A DNA stretch of 64,000 nucleotides from Streptomyces phaeoluteigriseus (GTDB lineage: Bacteria; Actinomycetota; Actinomycetes; Streptomycetales; Streptomycetaceae). Below, piece by piece: positions 19,326 through 29,511 of the stretch. Below the pieces are notes generated by a model, which made no database searches, was not told where the DNA came from, and saw only the letters and a list, made by a program, of their open reading frames with translations. The stretch covers positions 427,860 to 491,859 of the forward strand of contig NZ_MPOH02000011.1 of the NCBI RefSeq assembly GCF_001896135.2. The letters run 5' to 3'. Numbering within the stretch: the first letter of the stretch is position 1; every line of letters begins with the position of its first letter. Position numbers and translations under genes: made by a program.

Positions 19326-20662
19326 CCATCGAGGCCGTCTTCGACGCCGGTACGGCCGCCACCCGCGCCACCGACGCGATCCTCCGCGACACGCTGCACG
19401 GCACCGCGCGCGGGGTCGTCGTCGACTCCCCGCCCGGCGCCGGAAAGTCCACGCTCGTCGTCCGTGCCGCGCTCGAACTGGCGGACGCGGGGCGCCCGCT
19501 GATGGTGGTCGCGCAGACCAACGCGCAGGTCGACGACCTGGTGCTGCGGCTCGCCGAGAAGAACCCCGAACTGCCGGTGGGCCGCCTGCACAGCAGCGAC
19601 ACCGACGCGTACGACAAGACGCTGGACGGCCTGCCGAACGTACGGAAGTCGGCGAAGGCCGGTGACCTGGCCGGGCTGCCGGTCGTCATCTCCACGGCGG
19701 CGAAGTGGGCCCATGTGAAGACCGACGAGCCGTGGCGGCACGCGATCGTGGACGAGGCCTACCAGATGCGCTCGGACGGGCTGCTGGCCGTGGCCGGGCT
19801 GTTCGAACGGGCGCTGTTCGTGGGCGACCCGGGGCAGCTGGACCCGTTCGCGATCGTGGGCAGCGAGCAGTGGGCCGGCCTGTCGTACGACCCGTCGGCC
19901 TCGGCGGTGTCGACGCTGCTGGCGCACAACCCGGACCTGCCGCAGCACCGGCTGCCGGTGTCCTGGCGGCTGCCGGCGTCGGCGGCCCCGCTGGTCTCGG
20001 ACGCCTTCTACCCGTACACGCCGTTCCGCAGCGGCACGGGTCCCGGCGACCGCGCGCTGTCCTTCGGCGTGCCCTCCGACGGCTCCGGGCCCGACCGGGT
20101 GATCGACGAGGCGGCCGAATCGGGCTGGGGCCTGCTGGAACTGCCCGCCCGGCACACGCCCCGCACCGACCCGGAGGCGGTACGGGCGGTCGCCTCGGTC
20201 GTCCGCCGCCTCCTGGACCGGGGCGGTGCGGCCACCTCCGAGCGCTCCCCCGCGCCGACGCCGCTGACCGCCGACCGGGTCGCCGTCGGCACCGCGCACC
20301 GTGACCAGGCGGCGGCGGTGCGTGCGGCGCTGGCCGAGCTGGGCGTCACGGAGGTCACCGTCGACACCGCCAACCGCCTCCAGGGCCGGGAGTACGACGT
20401 CACGGTGATCCTGCATCCCCTGTCCGGCCGGCCCGACGCCACCGCCTTCCACCTGGAGACGGGGCGTCTGTGCGTCCTCGCCTCCCGGCATCGCCACGCC
20501 TGCATCGTCGTCTGCCGAGCGGGGGTCACCGACCTGCTGGACGCCTACCCGTCGACCGAGCCGGTCCAGCTGGGCACGGCCGTGAAGTTCCCGGACGGCT
20601 GGGAGGCGAACCACGCGGTCCTGGCCCACCTGGCGGAACACCGGGTGGGCTGGAGACCGTGA
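19322..20662 (+). CDS. Superfamily 1 DNA/RNA helicase (Upf1/Dna2-like)
   Basis: A 446-residue helicase. Motif I is DSPPGAGKST, motif Ia lies in VVAQTNAQVDDLV, motif II is IVDEAYQM, motif III is FVGDPGQLDPF, motif V is TANRLQGREYDVTVI, and motif VI is represented by LCVLASRHRHACIVV. The TANRLQGREYD/ASRHRHA pair places it in the SF1B Upf1-like group, to which Dna2's helicase belongs. The length is short, close to a bare motor without extra domains. The GTG start overlaps the previous stop (GTGA). Together with the nuclease two genes upstream it supplies both activities that Dna2 carries in a single chain. Confidence 0.85.
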   Translation: MTIEAVFDAGTAATRATDAILRDTLHGTARGVVVDSPPGAGKSTLVVRAALELADAGRPLMVVAQTNAQVDDLVLRLAEKNPELPVGRLHSSDTDAYDKTLDGLPNVRKSAKAGDLAGLPVVISTAAKWAHVKTDEPWRHAIVDEAYQMRSDGLLAVAGLFERALFVGDPGQLDPFAIVGSEQWAGLSYDPSASAVSTLLAHNPDLPQHRLPVSWRLPASAAPLVSDAFYPYTPFRSGTGPGDRALSFGVPSDGSGPDRVIDEAAESGWGLLELPARHTPRTDPEAVRAVASVVRRLLDRGGAATSERSPAPTPLTADRVAVGTAHRDQAAAVRAALAELGVTEVTVDTANRLQGREYDVTVILHPLSGRPDATAFHLETGRLCVLASRHRHACIVVCRAGVTDLLDAYPSTEPVQLGTAVKFPDGWEANHAVLAHLAEHRVGWRP

Positions 20663-21057
20663 GGGACCGGCGCGCCGCCACCCCGCGGTGCTTCTCCCGC
20701 CCCCGCCGCCCCTTCCCGTCCCGACCCTGGGGGCTGCGCCCCCAGCCCCCCTTTCGGCGCTCCGCGCCTCGCCCTCGAACTCCCGCGCCGGCCCGTTTCG
20801 CCCCGGGCGGAGACGGGGCCTCGAACGCCCGACAGGTCGAGTGGCCCCGGGCGACGGAGACGGGTTCGGGGGCGCGGAGGCTCGTTCTCGAACTCCGGAC
20901 GGCTCGAGGTGGCTTGGATGGGCCGGTGGCTGGGGAACATCGCCGGGGGCGGATGGCTTGAGAAGGCCGGGCCCCGGCCCCCTTGCGTCGTCGGGGGACA
21001 ATGGAGGGTGGTCCGCTTGCCGGTGGTGCCATCACGACCGTACGAGGAGGAGAAGAC
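20663..21057. other. Intergenic region with stem-loop; no gene seen
   Basis: A 395-bp gap. CTGGGGGC at 20727-20734 pairs with GCCCCCAG at 20738-20745, a stem-loop of the kind scattered through Streptomyces intergenic DNA and a plausible terminator for the cassette. Further on, low-complexity sequence contains related phrases around CTCGAAC and CTCGAACTCC. No convincing reading frame was found. The Shine-Dalgarno GAGGAGGAG of the next gene lies at 21044-21052. Confidence 0.6.
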
Positions 21058-21426
21058 ATGGCGGAGCACACGCCGGGTCGGAACGAACCGCGGCTACGCC
21101 CCGCGCCCCTGCTCTTCGAGCCCGCCGAGGCGGCCGGCGATCCGGAGCACTTCTTCGACCTGGAGTCGATAGACGATCCCGGGGCACTGCTGACGCGTGC
21201 CACGGAGCTGACGCAGGCCTTCCGGGCGGCGGCGGACCGGGCGATGGAGTTCCAGGCCATGGCGGCGGCCCAGCTCGCCGACCCGCGCCGGTTCGACCGG
21301 CTGACGGCCGCGGACATCGCGGACCGGGCCGAGTGGACCGAGGACTACGCGAAGAAGATGGTCGAGTTCGGGCGGGACCTGATGCGGGGCGACATCGAGG
21401 GACTCGGACACGCCGACCCCGTGTGA
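21058..21426 (+). CDS. Conserved-looking hypothetical protein
   Basis: A 122-residue acidic, helical, soluble protein with no signal peptide or membrane segment. Recognisable segments are FFDLESIDDPGALLTRATEL and YAKKMVEFGRDLMRGDIEGL. The ATG at 21058 has an excellent ribosome site (GAGGAGGAG). I do not recognise the family. Its codon use is normal for the neighbourhood, so it is very likely a real gene; the function is unknown. Confidence 0.75.
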   Translation: MAEHTPGRNEPRLRPAPLLFEPAEAAGDPEHFFDLESIDDPGALLTRATELTQAFRAAADRAMEFQAMAAAQLADPRRFDRLTAADIADRAEWTEDYAKKMVEFGRDLMRGDIEGLGHADPV

Positions 21427-21570
21427 CCCGGCCGGAGAGCCGGCGCCGATCACTCCGCGTCAGGCTTCGGCATATGCCAGGTGGGCAAGATACCCCCACT
21501 CCCCGCCTCCCGTCCCCACTTTCCGCAACCCTGCGGAATCGACCACTCACACCGTGTAGATCTTGGCGGC

Positions 21571-22181
21571 ATGAGCAGCGCATGGGACGCCCCTGACACC
21601 GACCACCGCGACGCCGCCGGAGTCACCGCGGACGGCGCCGCCTGGCTGGCGTCCGCCGGCCCGTATCCGCGCAGCACGCTCGCGCTGTGGGAGGAGCGTC
21701 CGCACGCTCCGGTCGTGCTGCCCTGCGGTTCCGTGTTCGACGTGGTGAGCGCACCCGCGATGTTCGGGCGGCTGATGCTGGACCGGCTGTGGGAGGAGGG
21801 GCCGGGCTCGGGGCCGGTGGCCGCGTTCCGCGGGCGGACGCTGCTGTTCGCCGCTCCCGGCACCGCCCAGCGGCTGCCCTCACTGCTGGAGTGGGAGGAG
21901 TGGAGCGCCGACGGCCGCCGGGACGGCCGTACGGGGACGGTGCCGCCGCTGCTGTGTCACGGGAACGGGGACGCGGTCACCGTGCCGGCCCCGCTCACCT
22001 CGGAGGGGACCGGCGGCGCCACCCGCTGGGTCACCGCCCCGGACACCCGGCACCCCTGGCTGCCGGGACCGGAAATCCTGCTCTGGGCGCCGTCCGGGCG
22101 GCCCGTGCGGCCGTGCGGATATCGATTTCTCACGCCTCGGATCCGGATGCTAAGGTCTACGACGTCAGCAGGCGCCGCTAG
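21571..22181 (+). CDS. Primase-polymerase-like hypothetical protein, frameshifted, overlapping tRNA-Lys
   Basis: About 203 residues after repair. The body contains AWLASAGPYPRSTLALWEER and FAAPGTAQRLPSLLEWEEW, resembling small Streptomyces proteins related to bifunctional DNA primase/polymerase N-terminal domains. In the frame of the ATG (21571) the end runs through the tRNA promoter and stops at 22194 with an implausible tail. Adding one base near 22088 instead gives a tail ending SDPDAKVYDVSRRR and a stop at 22179-22181. Either way the coding region enters the tRNA-Lys gene, by ten bases in the repaired form. No obvious Shine-Dalgarno precedes the ATG. Confidence 0.6.
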
Positions 22182-22245
22182 CTCAGTTGGTTAGAGCAGC
22201 TGACTCTTAATCAGCGGGTCCGGGGTTCGAGTCCCTGGCGGCGCA
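22172..22245 (+). tRNA. tRNA-Lys (anticodon CTT), copy 1
   Basis: A full cloverleaf: acceptor GCGCCGC (22172-22178) pairs with GCGGCGC (22238-22244). The anticodon stem GCTGA/TCAGC encloses loop CTCTTAA with anticodon CTT. The T arm is CGGGG-TTCGAGT-CCCTG. CCA is not encoded (ACA follows). It is identical to the copies at 35265 and 39005 and is followed by a terminator. Confidence 0.97.
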
Positions 22246-22253
22246 CAGACAGC

Positions 22254-22282
22254 AAGGCCCCTCGCGGAAGCGGGGGGCCTTT
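22254..22282 (+). terminator. Terminator after tRNA-Lys copy 1
   Basis: AAGGCCCC...TCGC pairs with GCGG...GGGGCCTT across a GGAA loop, followed by TTT. It lies nine bases after the tRNA and before the convergent protease gene. Confidence 0.8.
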
Positions 22283-22295
22283 CGCGTGCGCGGCA

Positions 22296-23552
22296 CTAGG
22301 CCGTGATCCGTACCGTCCACGCCCCCGCCGCCGTGCGCCCCTCGACGTCCACGCGCACGTCCTCCCCCGGCACCGTGAAGCTCTCGCCGGGGCCGACCGG
22401 GGCGTCGGCGAGGGGCGGGTAGACCGAGTCGCCCCAGCAGGCGTCGGTGGCGGGGTGGGCGTCGACCACCTCGACCGGGCCGCGGCCGGACTCCGCGCCG
22501 CTGCGGACGCGGTAGACGAGCACGCCGGAGCGGCAGGACGAGCGGTCGTTGCCGATCCGGCCGCGGGCCTCGAAGGCGAGGGCACTGGCGGCGCCGGTGC
22601 GGACGACCGCGAGCTTGGTGCCGTTGCCGAGTCCGAAAGCCGGTGACCCGGAGGCCAGGCTCACCGGGACGTCCGGTCCCGCGCCCAGCGGCTCCAGCGT
22701 CAGCCGTGTGGGTGTCCCGCGGGGCACGCACACCACCTGGCGCGGTTCCAGCCAGCCCAGCTTCCACTTGTGCCAGGCGAACAGGTCGGGGGCGAGGCCG
22801 AATTGGCTGCCCATCAGGTCCCAGTCGCCGACGTGGGTGTCCCAGTCGCCCTTGCCGTCCGTGGGGCGGTGGTAGAGATCGGGCAGGTCGAACACGTGCC
22901 CGGTCTCGTGGGCGAGGACGAGCCGGTCCGGCGGATGCTGTTCGAAGACGGTGACGATCCGCCGGATGTCGGTGCCGTCGGCGCGCAGCGGGGTGTCCAT
23001 GTTGACGACCTTGGTGGCGTCGGAGTCCACGCCGGGGGCGTCCGGGTCGGCGACGAGGTAGACGACGTCGTAGCGGGAGAAGTCGACCTGACCGTCGGCC
23101 GCGGCGAGGGCGTCGCGCAGGTAGGTGCCGCGGTGCTCGGCGTTCCAGTCCCGCCGTATGGCGTAGTCGGTGGACGGCTTCGGCATCCGGATCCAGCGTT
23201 TCAGGGGGTGCGCGCGCAGGGTGAACCTGCCGTACGAGGCCTGCTGGAAATACCGGGTGGTGGCCGGGAAGTGGTCGGCGGCGAGTTCGGCCGGGGGGAC
23301 CATCGGCACCCAGTCCGGGAACGACAGGAAGATCATCACCGCGTCGAGGGCGCGGGCGGGGCGCGGGTAGGCGGTGTTCCAGGTGTCCAGGCCCTCGGAG
23401 TGGTGGGCGTCCGTGCGTTTCAGGGCGCAGGGGGTGGCCGAGAAGGGTTCCGCCGCGGGGGCGCTGATGAGGCAGGTCGCGGCGAGTGCCGTGAGGGTGG
23501 TGAACATGGCCGCGGTGCTGCGCAGTCGGGGGCGCGGGAGCTGTCGCGGCAC
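22296..23552 (-). CDS. Secreted M6-family metalloprotease
   Basis: About 418 residues. An Arg-rich N-terminus and hydrophobic core (FTTLTALAATCLISAPAAEP) form a signal peptide. The zinc site is LAHETGHVFDLPDLYHRP, an HExxH motif extended as in immune-inhibitor-A-like M6 peptidases. DWDLMGSQFGLAPDLFAWHK is also typical of the family's Met-turn region. The GTG at 23552 was chosen because CGGAGG stands six bases before it; a further GTG at 23576 lacks this. The C-terminal part is a probable beta-sandwich. It should degrade extracellular protein. It is convergent with tRNA-Lys and divergent from cdgA. Confidence 0.85.
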   Translation of the reverse strand: MPRQLPRPRLRSTAAMFTTLTALAATCLISAPAAEPFSATPCALKRTDAHHSEGLDTWNTAYPRPARALDAVMIFLSFPDWVPMVPPAELAADHFPATTRYFQQASYGRFTLRAHPLKRWIRMPKPSTDYAIRRDWNAEHRGTYLRDALAAADGQVDFSRYDVVYLVADPDAPGVDSDATKVVNMDTPLRADGTDIRRIVTVFEQHPPDRLVLAHETGHVFDLPDLYHRPTDGKGDWDTHVGDWDLMGSQFGLAPDLFAWHKWKLGWLEPRQVVCVPRGTPTRLTLEPLGAGPDVPVSLASGSPAFGLGNGTKLAVVRTGAASALAFEARGRIGNDRSSCRSGVLVYRVRSGAESGRGPVEVVDAHPATDACWGDSVYPPLADAPVGPGESFTVPGEDVRVDVEGRTAAGAWTVRITA

Positions 23553-23686
23553 AGGAGACCTCCGGGAGCGGTTCACGGGACACCGCCACCCAGCCTGTGG
23601 GAATTTGTCGTACTACGCCCTGTTTGTCTGGCCCGGACGAGTGAGGACGCGGAAACGGGGCATCATTGCCGACACCCCCGGAATAC

Positions 23687-23699
23687 TCACGGAACGTCA
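23687..23699. promoter_or_regulatory. Possible BldD site upstream of cdgA
   Basis: TCACGGAACGTCA fits the spaced half-sites TNAC-N5-GTNA of the BldD consensus but not its inner C/G. It lies about 170 bp upstream of the proposed cdgA start. cdgA is a known BldD target in S. coelicolor. Confidence 0.4.
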
Positions 23700-23869
23700 C
23701 AAGCGGTCACCTGCTCGCAGAACCGGTCCACCTGGGGGCAGAAACGATCTGTCAGAAACCCTCGTTGTTCCGGGACACTGGGCAGTGGCTGCGCACGTCC
23801 GGGGGCAGCCTCTATGATCGGCAGACTTTCCTGCGCGGACAGCGATCGAGTGCACTGCGGGAGCGAGCG

Positions 23870-25695
23870 GTGAGCGGAACGTCCGAAGGGCCGACGCCCG
23901 CGGCAGACCTCGACCGGTCGGCCGTCACAGTGAGTGACACCAAGGCACCTACTCGTAGGACTGCCGCCGAGGACACCGACGGAGGGCCACCGGCCTACCG
24001 TTCCGTCTTCGCGGCGGCACCCCTGGCCATGGCGGTCGTGGACCGGGAGGGCCTGGTCACCGATGCCAACGAGGCGCTCGGCGGGCTGCTCGGCGGCGGG
24101 ACCGCGGGGCTGGTCGGGCGGTCCGCCGCCGACCTGCTGGACCTCGCCTCCGACGCGCGCACCTGGCACGCCTACCGGGAGGTGCTCCGCGGCCGCCAGG
24201 CGAAACTGCGCTGCACACGGCGGCTGAAACGGCCCGACGGGCGCTCCCTGTGGGCGCAGGTCACGGTGGCTCCGCTGGACGGCGGTCCGGGCGGCGTGCT
24301 GCTGTCGGTCACCGACGTCAGCGGTCACCGGGAGTTGCAGGCCCGGCTGCGGCACCTCCAGATGCACGATCCGGTGACCCGGCTGCCCAACCGGACCCTG
24401 TTCTTCGAACGGGTGACGGGTGCCCTGGAGGCTGAGTCGTACGAGCAGAGCGGGACCGGCCGGATCGGGCTGTGCTATCTGGATCTCGACGGGTTCAAGG
24501 CCGTCAACGACACACTCGGCCACCGGGTCGGCGACCGGCTGCTGGCCGCCGTCGCCGAGCGGCTGACCGCGTGCGCGGAGGAGGCCGGGCGGACCCGGCC
24601 GAGCGTGCCGCTGGTGGCGCGGCTCGGCGGGGACGAGTTCGCGCTGCTGGTGGAGGACTCCACGGGCACCGAACAGCTCGCGGATCTCGCCGAGTCCGTA
24701 CTCAAGGTGCTCCAGGCGCCGTTCGACCTGTCGGGGCAGCGGTTGAACGTCTCCGCGTCGATCGGCGTCGTCGAGCGGCACGCGGCCGGCACCACGGCCA
24801 CCGGGCTGATGCAGGCCGCCGACACCACGCTGTACTGGGCGAAGGTGGACGGCAAGGACCGCTGGACACTGTTCGACCCGGAGCGCAACGCACATCTGAT
24901 GACCCGCCAGGCGCTGGCGTCCACGCTCCGGCCGGCCATCGAGCGGGGCGAGTTCCGGCTCGACTACCAGCCGCTGGTGGGGATGTCGGACGGGCGGCTG
25001 CGGGGGGTGGAGGCGCTGGTGCGCTGGGACCACCCCCGGTTCGGTCTGCTGCCGCCGAATCGGTTCGTCGCGCTGGCCGAGGAGGACGGCTCGATCGTGC
25101 CGCTGGGCCGCTGGGTGCTGGCCACCGCCTGTCGGCAGGCGCGGGAATGGCAGTTGGCTCATCCGGACGACCAACCGCTCTTCGTGAGCGTCAACGTGGC
25201 GGTCCGTCAGGTATGGGACTCCGACCTGGTGACCGATGTGGCGGAGATCCTCACCGAGACCCAACTCGACCCCTCGCTGCTCCAGTTGGAGCTGACCGAG
25301 TCCGCGGTGATGGGCTCGGCAGGACGGCCGTTGCAGGCACTCCAGGCGCTCAGCGACATGGGCGTGAACATCGCCATCGACGACTTCGGCACCGGCTACT
25401 CCAACCTGGCGTATCTGAGCCGGCTCCCGGTGTCGGTGCTGAAGCTGGACGGGTCGTTCGTGCGCGGCTTCCAGTACGAGGGCACGGGGGCGACGCCGAA
25501 TCCGGCCGACGAGGTCGTCGTCGAGGCGATGATCGACCTCGCGCACCGGCTGGGGCTGACCGTGACCGCGGAGTGCGTGGAGACGTCGGCGCAGGCCACC
25601 CGGTTGCGCCGGATCGGCTGCGACACCGGACAGGGGTGGCTCTACTCCCGCCCGGTGCCGCCGGATCGTATCTCCGAGCTGATGGCCGGCGCGTC

Positions 25696-25717
<22 letters not shown>
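23870..25717 (+). CDS. cdgA: PAS-GGDEF-EAL cyclic-di-GMP enzyme CdgA
   Basis: A 615-residue cytoplasmic protein. PAS domain at about residues 45-150 ([20 protein letters not shown]), GGDEF at about 165-335 with the intact active site [11 protein letters not shown], and EAL at about 350-605 with intact signature [11 protein letters not shown] and [14 protein letters not shown]. No RxxD inhibitory site is evident before GGDEF. The layout and chromosomal setting match CdgA (SCO2817), which controls c-di-GMP and hence development through BldD. The GTG at 23870 is preceded by GGGAG; a later in-frame GTG at 23930 is the alternative. Its 3' end overlaps the convergent oxidoreductase gene by 22 bases. 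Confidence 0.88.
23924..23938. promoter_or_regulatory. Possible BldD site inside the 5' end of cdgA
   Basis: GTCACAGTGAGTGAC is a near-perfect palindrome. Its core TCACAGTGAGTGA agrees with the BldD consensus TNACNC(A/T)GNGTNA at all but one position. It overlaps a possible alternative GTG start (23930). If functional, it would let BldD control its own effector's synthesis. Confidence 0.45.
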
Positions 25718-26844
<1,127 letters not shown>

Positions 26845-26953
26845 GGGGTTCCTCCTGCGTCTGGGCGTACCGCTGTCCTTCGGGCGCTAACAGGAGGGTG
26901 TCCCCGGTTATTCCCGGCCGGTCACCGGGCCGCCGGGCCCGGAACCCGGCCGC

Positions 26954-27685
26954 TCACACCTGCACGATCGGCTCCCGGGTGAACAGCGCGCCCAGGCCCG
27001 GCGCGTTGACCCGCCGGTCCGTGAGCCGGAGGGCCTCCCAGACGGTGACCTGGCTGGCGGTGAGGACCGGCTTGCCGAGGTCCTTCTCCAGGGCGGGGAG
27101 GTAGGCGGCGGTGTGCAGGGCGGTGTCCGGGAGGAGGACCGCGTCCGCGTCCGGGGTGTCGGCCTCGCGGGCCAGGGCGAACACCTCCGCCTCGCCCCAG
27201 GTGCCGACCTCGGCGGCCGTGACGACGCCGGAGCCGCGCAGCGCCGTCACCTCGACGCCGCCCGCCCGCAGGAACGCGGCGAAGAGTCCGGCGACGTCGT
27301 CGGGGTAGGTCGCGCCGACCGCGACCCTGGCCGCGCCGATCTCCTTCGCCGCGTGGACGAAGCCGAAGGACGTGGAGGACGCGGGCATCCCGGCGGCGTG
27401 GGCCAGCGCGCGCACCTGTTCCTGGGCGCCCTGCCAGCCGTGCACGAAGCCGCCGCCGGCGCAGGCCCACACGAGCGCCTCCGCGCCGGCCAGCCGCAGT
27501 TGCTCGACGCCCGCCGCGAGGCGTTCGGGCGCGCCCATCTGCCGCAGGGCGTCGACGCGGTGCGCGTCCTCGCCGATGTCCGTGTGCACCAGGTCCACCC
27601 GGATGTCACTGCCCAGGAGCTGCTCGATGCGGGGGTAGTCGTCCTCGGCGGAGTGGCCCGGGTAGAGGAATCCGAGTGCGGTCAT
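26954..27685 (-). CDS. Asp/Glu racemase-family (maleate isomerase / EutA-like) protein
   Basis: A 243-residue cytosolic enzyme of the superfamily of maleate isomerases, arylmalonate decarboxylases and ectoine-utilisation EutA. The start MTALGFLYPGHSAEDDYP and the first catalytic cysteine region (LVWACAGGGFVHGWQ) are clear. The second cysteine expected in the C-terminal half is replaced: the motif reads VLLPDTALHTA where paralogues have LSCTxLP. Only one of the usual two cysteines is therefore kept, as in decarboxylase-like members. The upstream pseudogene on the same strand once overlapped it by four bases. Proximity to ehuBCDA suggests a compatible-solute or dicarboxylate substrate. Confidence 0.75.
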   Translation of the reverse strand: MTALGFLYPGHSAEDDYPRIEQLLGSDIRVDLVHTDIGEDAHRVDALRQMGAPERLAAGVEQLRLAGAEALVWACAGGGFVHGWQGAQEQVRALAHAAGMPASSTSFGFVHAAKEIGAARVAVGATYPDDVAGLFAAFLRAGGVEVTALRGSGVVTAAEVGTWGEAEVFALAREADTPDADAVLLPDTALHTAAYLPALEKDLGKPVLTASQVTVWEALRLTDRRVNAPGLGALFTREPIVQV

Positions 27686-28398
27686 GTCCAGCCTTCCTGC
27701 TGTTCTTCCGGCGGTGCGGGAGGCGGTTCCGCGCCCCCTCGCCCAGCAGGGCCGGGTGGGGCCCCACGGCTCGGGTACCCAATCGGCGCAGCGCCGCCCA
27801 CATCGTCACCTGGTTGGTCGAGATGACCGGTATGCGCGGTTCCGCCTCCAGTTGGGGGTGACGTCGTACGTCGGGAGGTCGGTGCAGGAAAGGGAGAGGG
27901 CCTCGGCCGCCGCGGTGCTCACCGCCTGCCGGGCCATGTCGGCGACGTCCCGGCAGGCACCTTCCAGAGGTGACCAGGGCCACGCGGTGGGCGCCCAGCT
28001 CCGCCAGGACCTCCAGGAGCGCCCCGGAGGAGGTCACGGAGGACATCGCGCCTGCCCGGGTCACGGCCTCGCACAGGGCGCGCTCCCCGGCGGTCCCACG
28101 ACGAAGCTGCCGGAGGTGCGGGCGTGGGCGACGACCTCGGGGGGGCGACGGCGATCAGGGGGCGGAGGGCGTCGCCCGGCGTCCCCTGACCGCTGACCCG
28201 GCGGGCGAGGGTCAGGCTCACCTCGACGGGCACGTACGGCGTGCGGGTGAGGTGGCGGGACACGCGGGACACGTCGTCGGGGACCCGGCGCCACGGCTCG
28301 CGGTCCAGGGCGAAGCCGAACGGCGCGACCGCACCGAGGCCGCGCCGGCCACCGGGGCCACCGGAGCCACCGGGGCCACCGAGAAGGGTGACGTCCAC
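27682..28398 (-). pseudogene. Decayed EutA-like Asp/Glu racemase paralogue
   Basis: Fragments of one protein are scattered over three frames in order: MDVTLLGGPGG and YVPVEVSLTLARRVSGQGTP; then PPEVVAHARTSGSFVVG; then AVTRAGAMSSVTSSGALLEV and AHRVALVT; then LSLSCTDLPTYDVTP, which contains the second catalytic Cys; then ISTNQVTMWAALRRLGTRAV. At least four single-base losses, several in runs of five to seven C, separate them. About 100 bp (some 35 residues) appear deleted between ALVT and the Cys motif. The internal deletion argues for genuine decay rather than base-calling error alone. The repaired stop would overlap the start of the intact paralogue. Confidence 0.75.
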
Positions 28399-28542
28399 GG
28401 AGGCACCGCCTCACCGGGAGACGGGATGGCGCAACCGGCCGTGCCGACGGCCGTGTTGACGACGGTGGGTTCGGGTGCGAACGTGGTCAATCCGCGCACG
28501 TCAGACCCTTGGTCACGACCGGCCGGGGGGAGGGGGCACCGG

Positions 28543-29493
28543 ATGACCGCGCTTCCCACGCTCCTCGTCCTCGACGCCGAGCCGCCGCCCCGCCTCGGCC
28601 GGCTCACCGGGCGGGCCCGGGTGGTGCACACCGACGAGGCGGGACTGGCCGGCCGGCTGCCCTCGGCGGACGTCCTGCTGGTGTGGGACTTCACCTCGCA
28701 CGCGGTGCGGTCCGCCTGGCCCGGCGGGGGTCCGCGGCCCGGCTGGGTGCACACGGCGAGCGCGGGCGTGGACCATCTGATGTGTCCGGAGCTGGTCGCG
28801 TCGGACACCGTGGTGACGAACGCCCGCGGGATCTTCGACGCGCCGATCGCCGAGTACGTCGCCGCCCTGGTGCTGGCGATGGCGAAGGACCTGCCGCGCA
28901 CCTGGCAGCTCCAGCGGGAGCGGGAGTGGCGGCACCGGGAGAGCCGGCGGGTGGCCGGGACGCGTGCGGTCGTCGTCGGTTCGGGGCCGATCGGCCGGGA
29001 GATCGCGCACACGCTGAAGGCGCTCGGCGTCACCACGGCGGTGGTCGGCCGGGTCCCGCGCACCGGCATCCACGGCCCCGGCGACCTGGACCGGCTGCTC
29101 GCCCGCGCCGACTGGGTGATCGCCGCGGCCCCGCTCACCGAGCAGACGCACGGCATGTTCGACCTGCGCCGGTTCGGCGTGATGCAGCCCTCGGCGTGCT
29201 TCGTGAACGTCGGCCGGGGGCACCTCGTCGTCGAGGACGCGCTCGTGCAGGCGCTGGAGAGGCGGTGGATCGCGGGGGCCGCCCTGGACGTCCTCACCAC
29301 CGAACCCCTCGCCGCCGACAGCCCGTTGTGGCGGGTGCCGGGGCTGCTGCTGTCCCCGCACATGAGCGGGGACACGGTCGGCTGGCGGGACGAACTCGGC
29401 GCGCAGTTCGTGGAGTTGTTCGAGCGGTGGGCGGCGGGCCTGCCGCTGCGGAACGTGGTCGACAAGCAGCGCGGCTACGTGCCCGGACACTGA
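28543..29493 (+). CDS. D-isomer-specific 2-hydroxyacid dehydrogenase
   Basis: A 316-residue NAD(P)-dependent dehydrogenase. The nucleotide-binding motif is VVVGSGPIGREIAHTLKALG (about residues 145-165). The catalytic Arg lies in CFVNVGRGHLVVEDAL, the Glu is expected in LTTEPLAADSPLW, and the His is in LLLSPHMSGDT. The ATG at 28543 has a G/A-rich ribosome site just upstream. It precedes the amidase gene by 18 bp and, with the ehu genes, forms a long co-directional run that probably serves uptake and use of one nitrogenous substrate. Confidence 0.88.
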   Translation: MTALPTLLVLDAEPPPRLGRLTGRARVVHTDEAGLAGRLPSADVLLVWDFTSHAVRSAWPGGGPRPGWVHTASAGVDHLMCPELVASDTVVTNARGIFDAPIAEYVAALVLAMAKDLPRTWQLQREREWRHRESRRVAGTRAVVVGSGPIGREIAHTLKALGVTTAVVGRVPRTGIHGPGDLDRLLARADWVIAAAPLTEQTHGMFDLRRFGVMQPSACFVNVGRGHLVVEDALVQALERRWIAGAALDVLTTEPLAADSPLWRVPGLLLSPHMSGDTVGWRDELGAQFVELFERWAAGLPLRNVVDKQRGYVPGH

Positions 29494-29511
29494 CGTCCTC
29501 TGGAGGACCGC

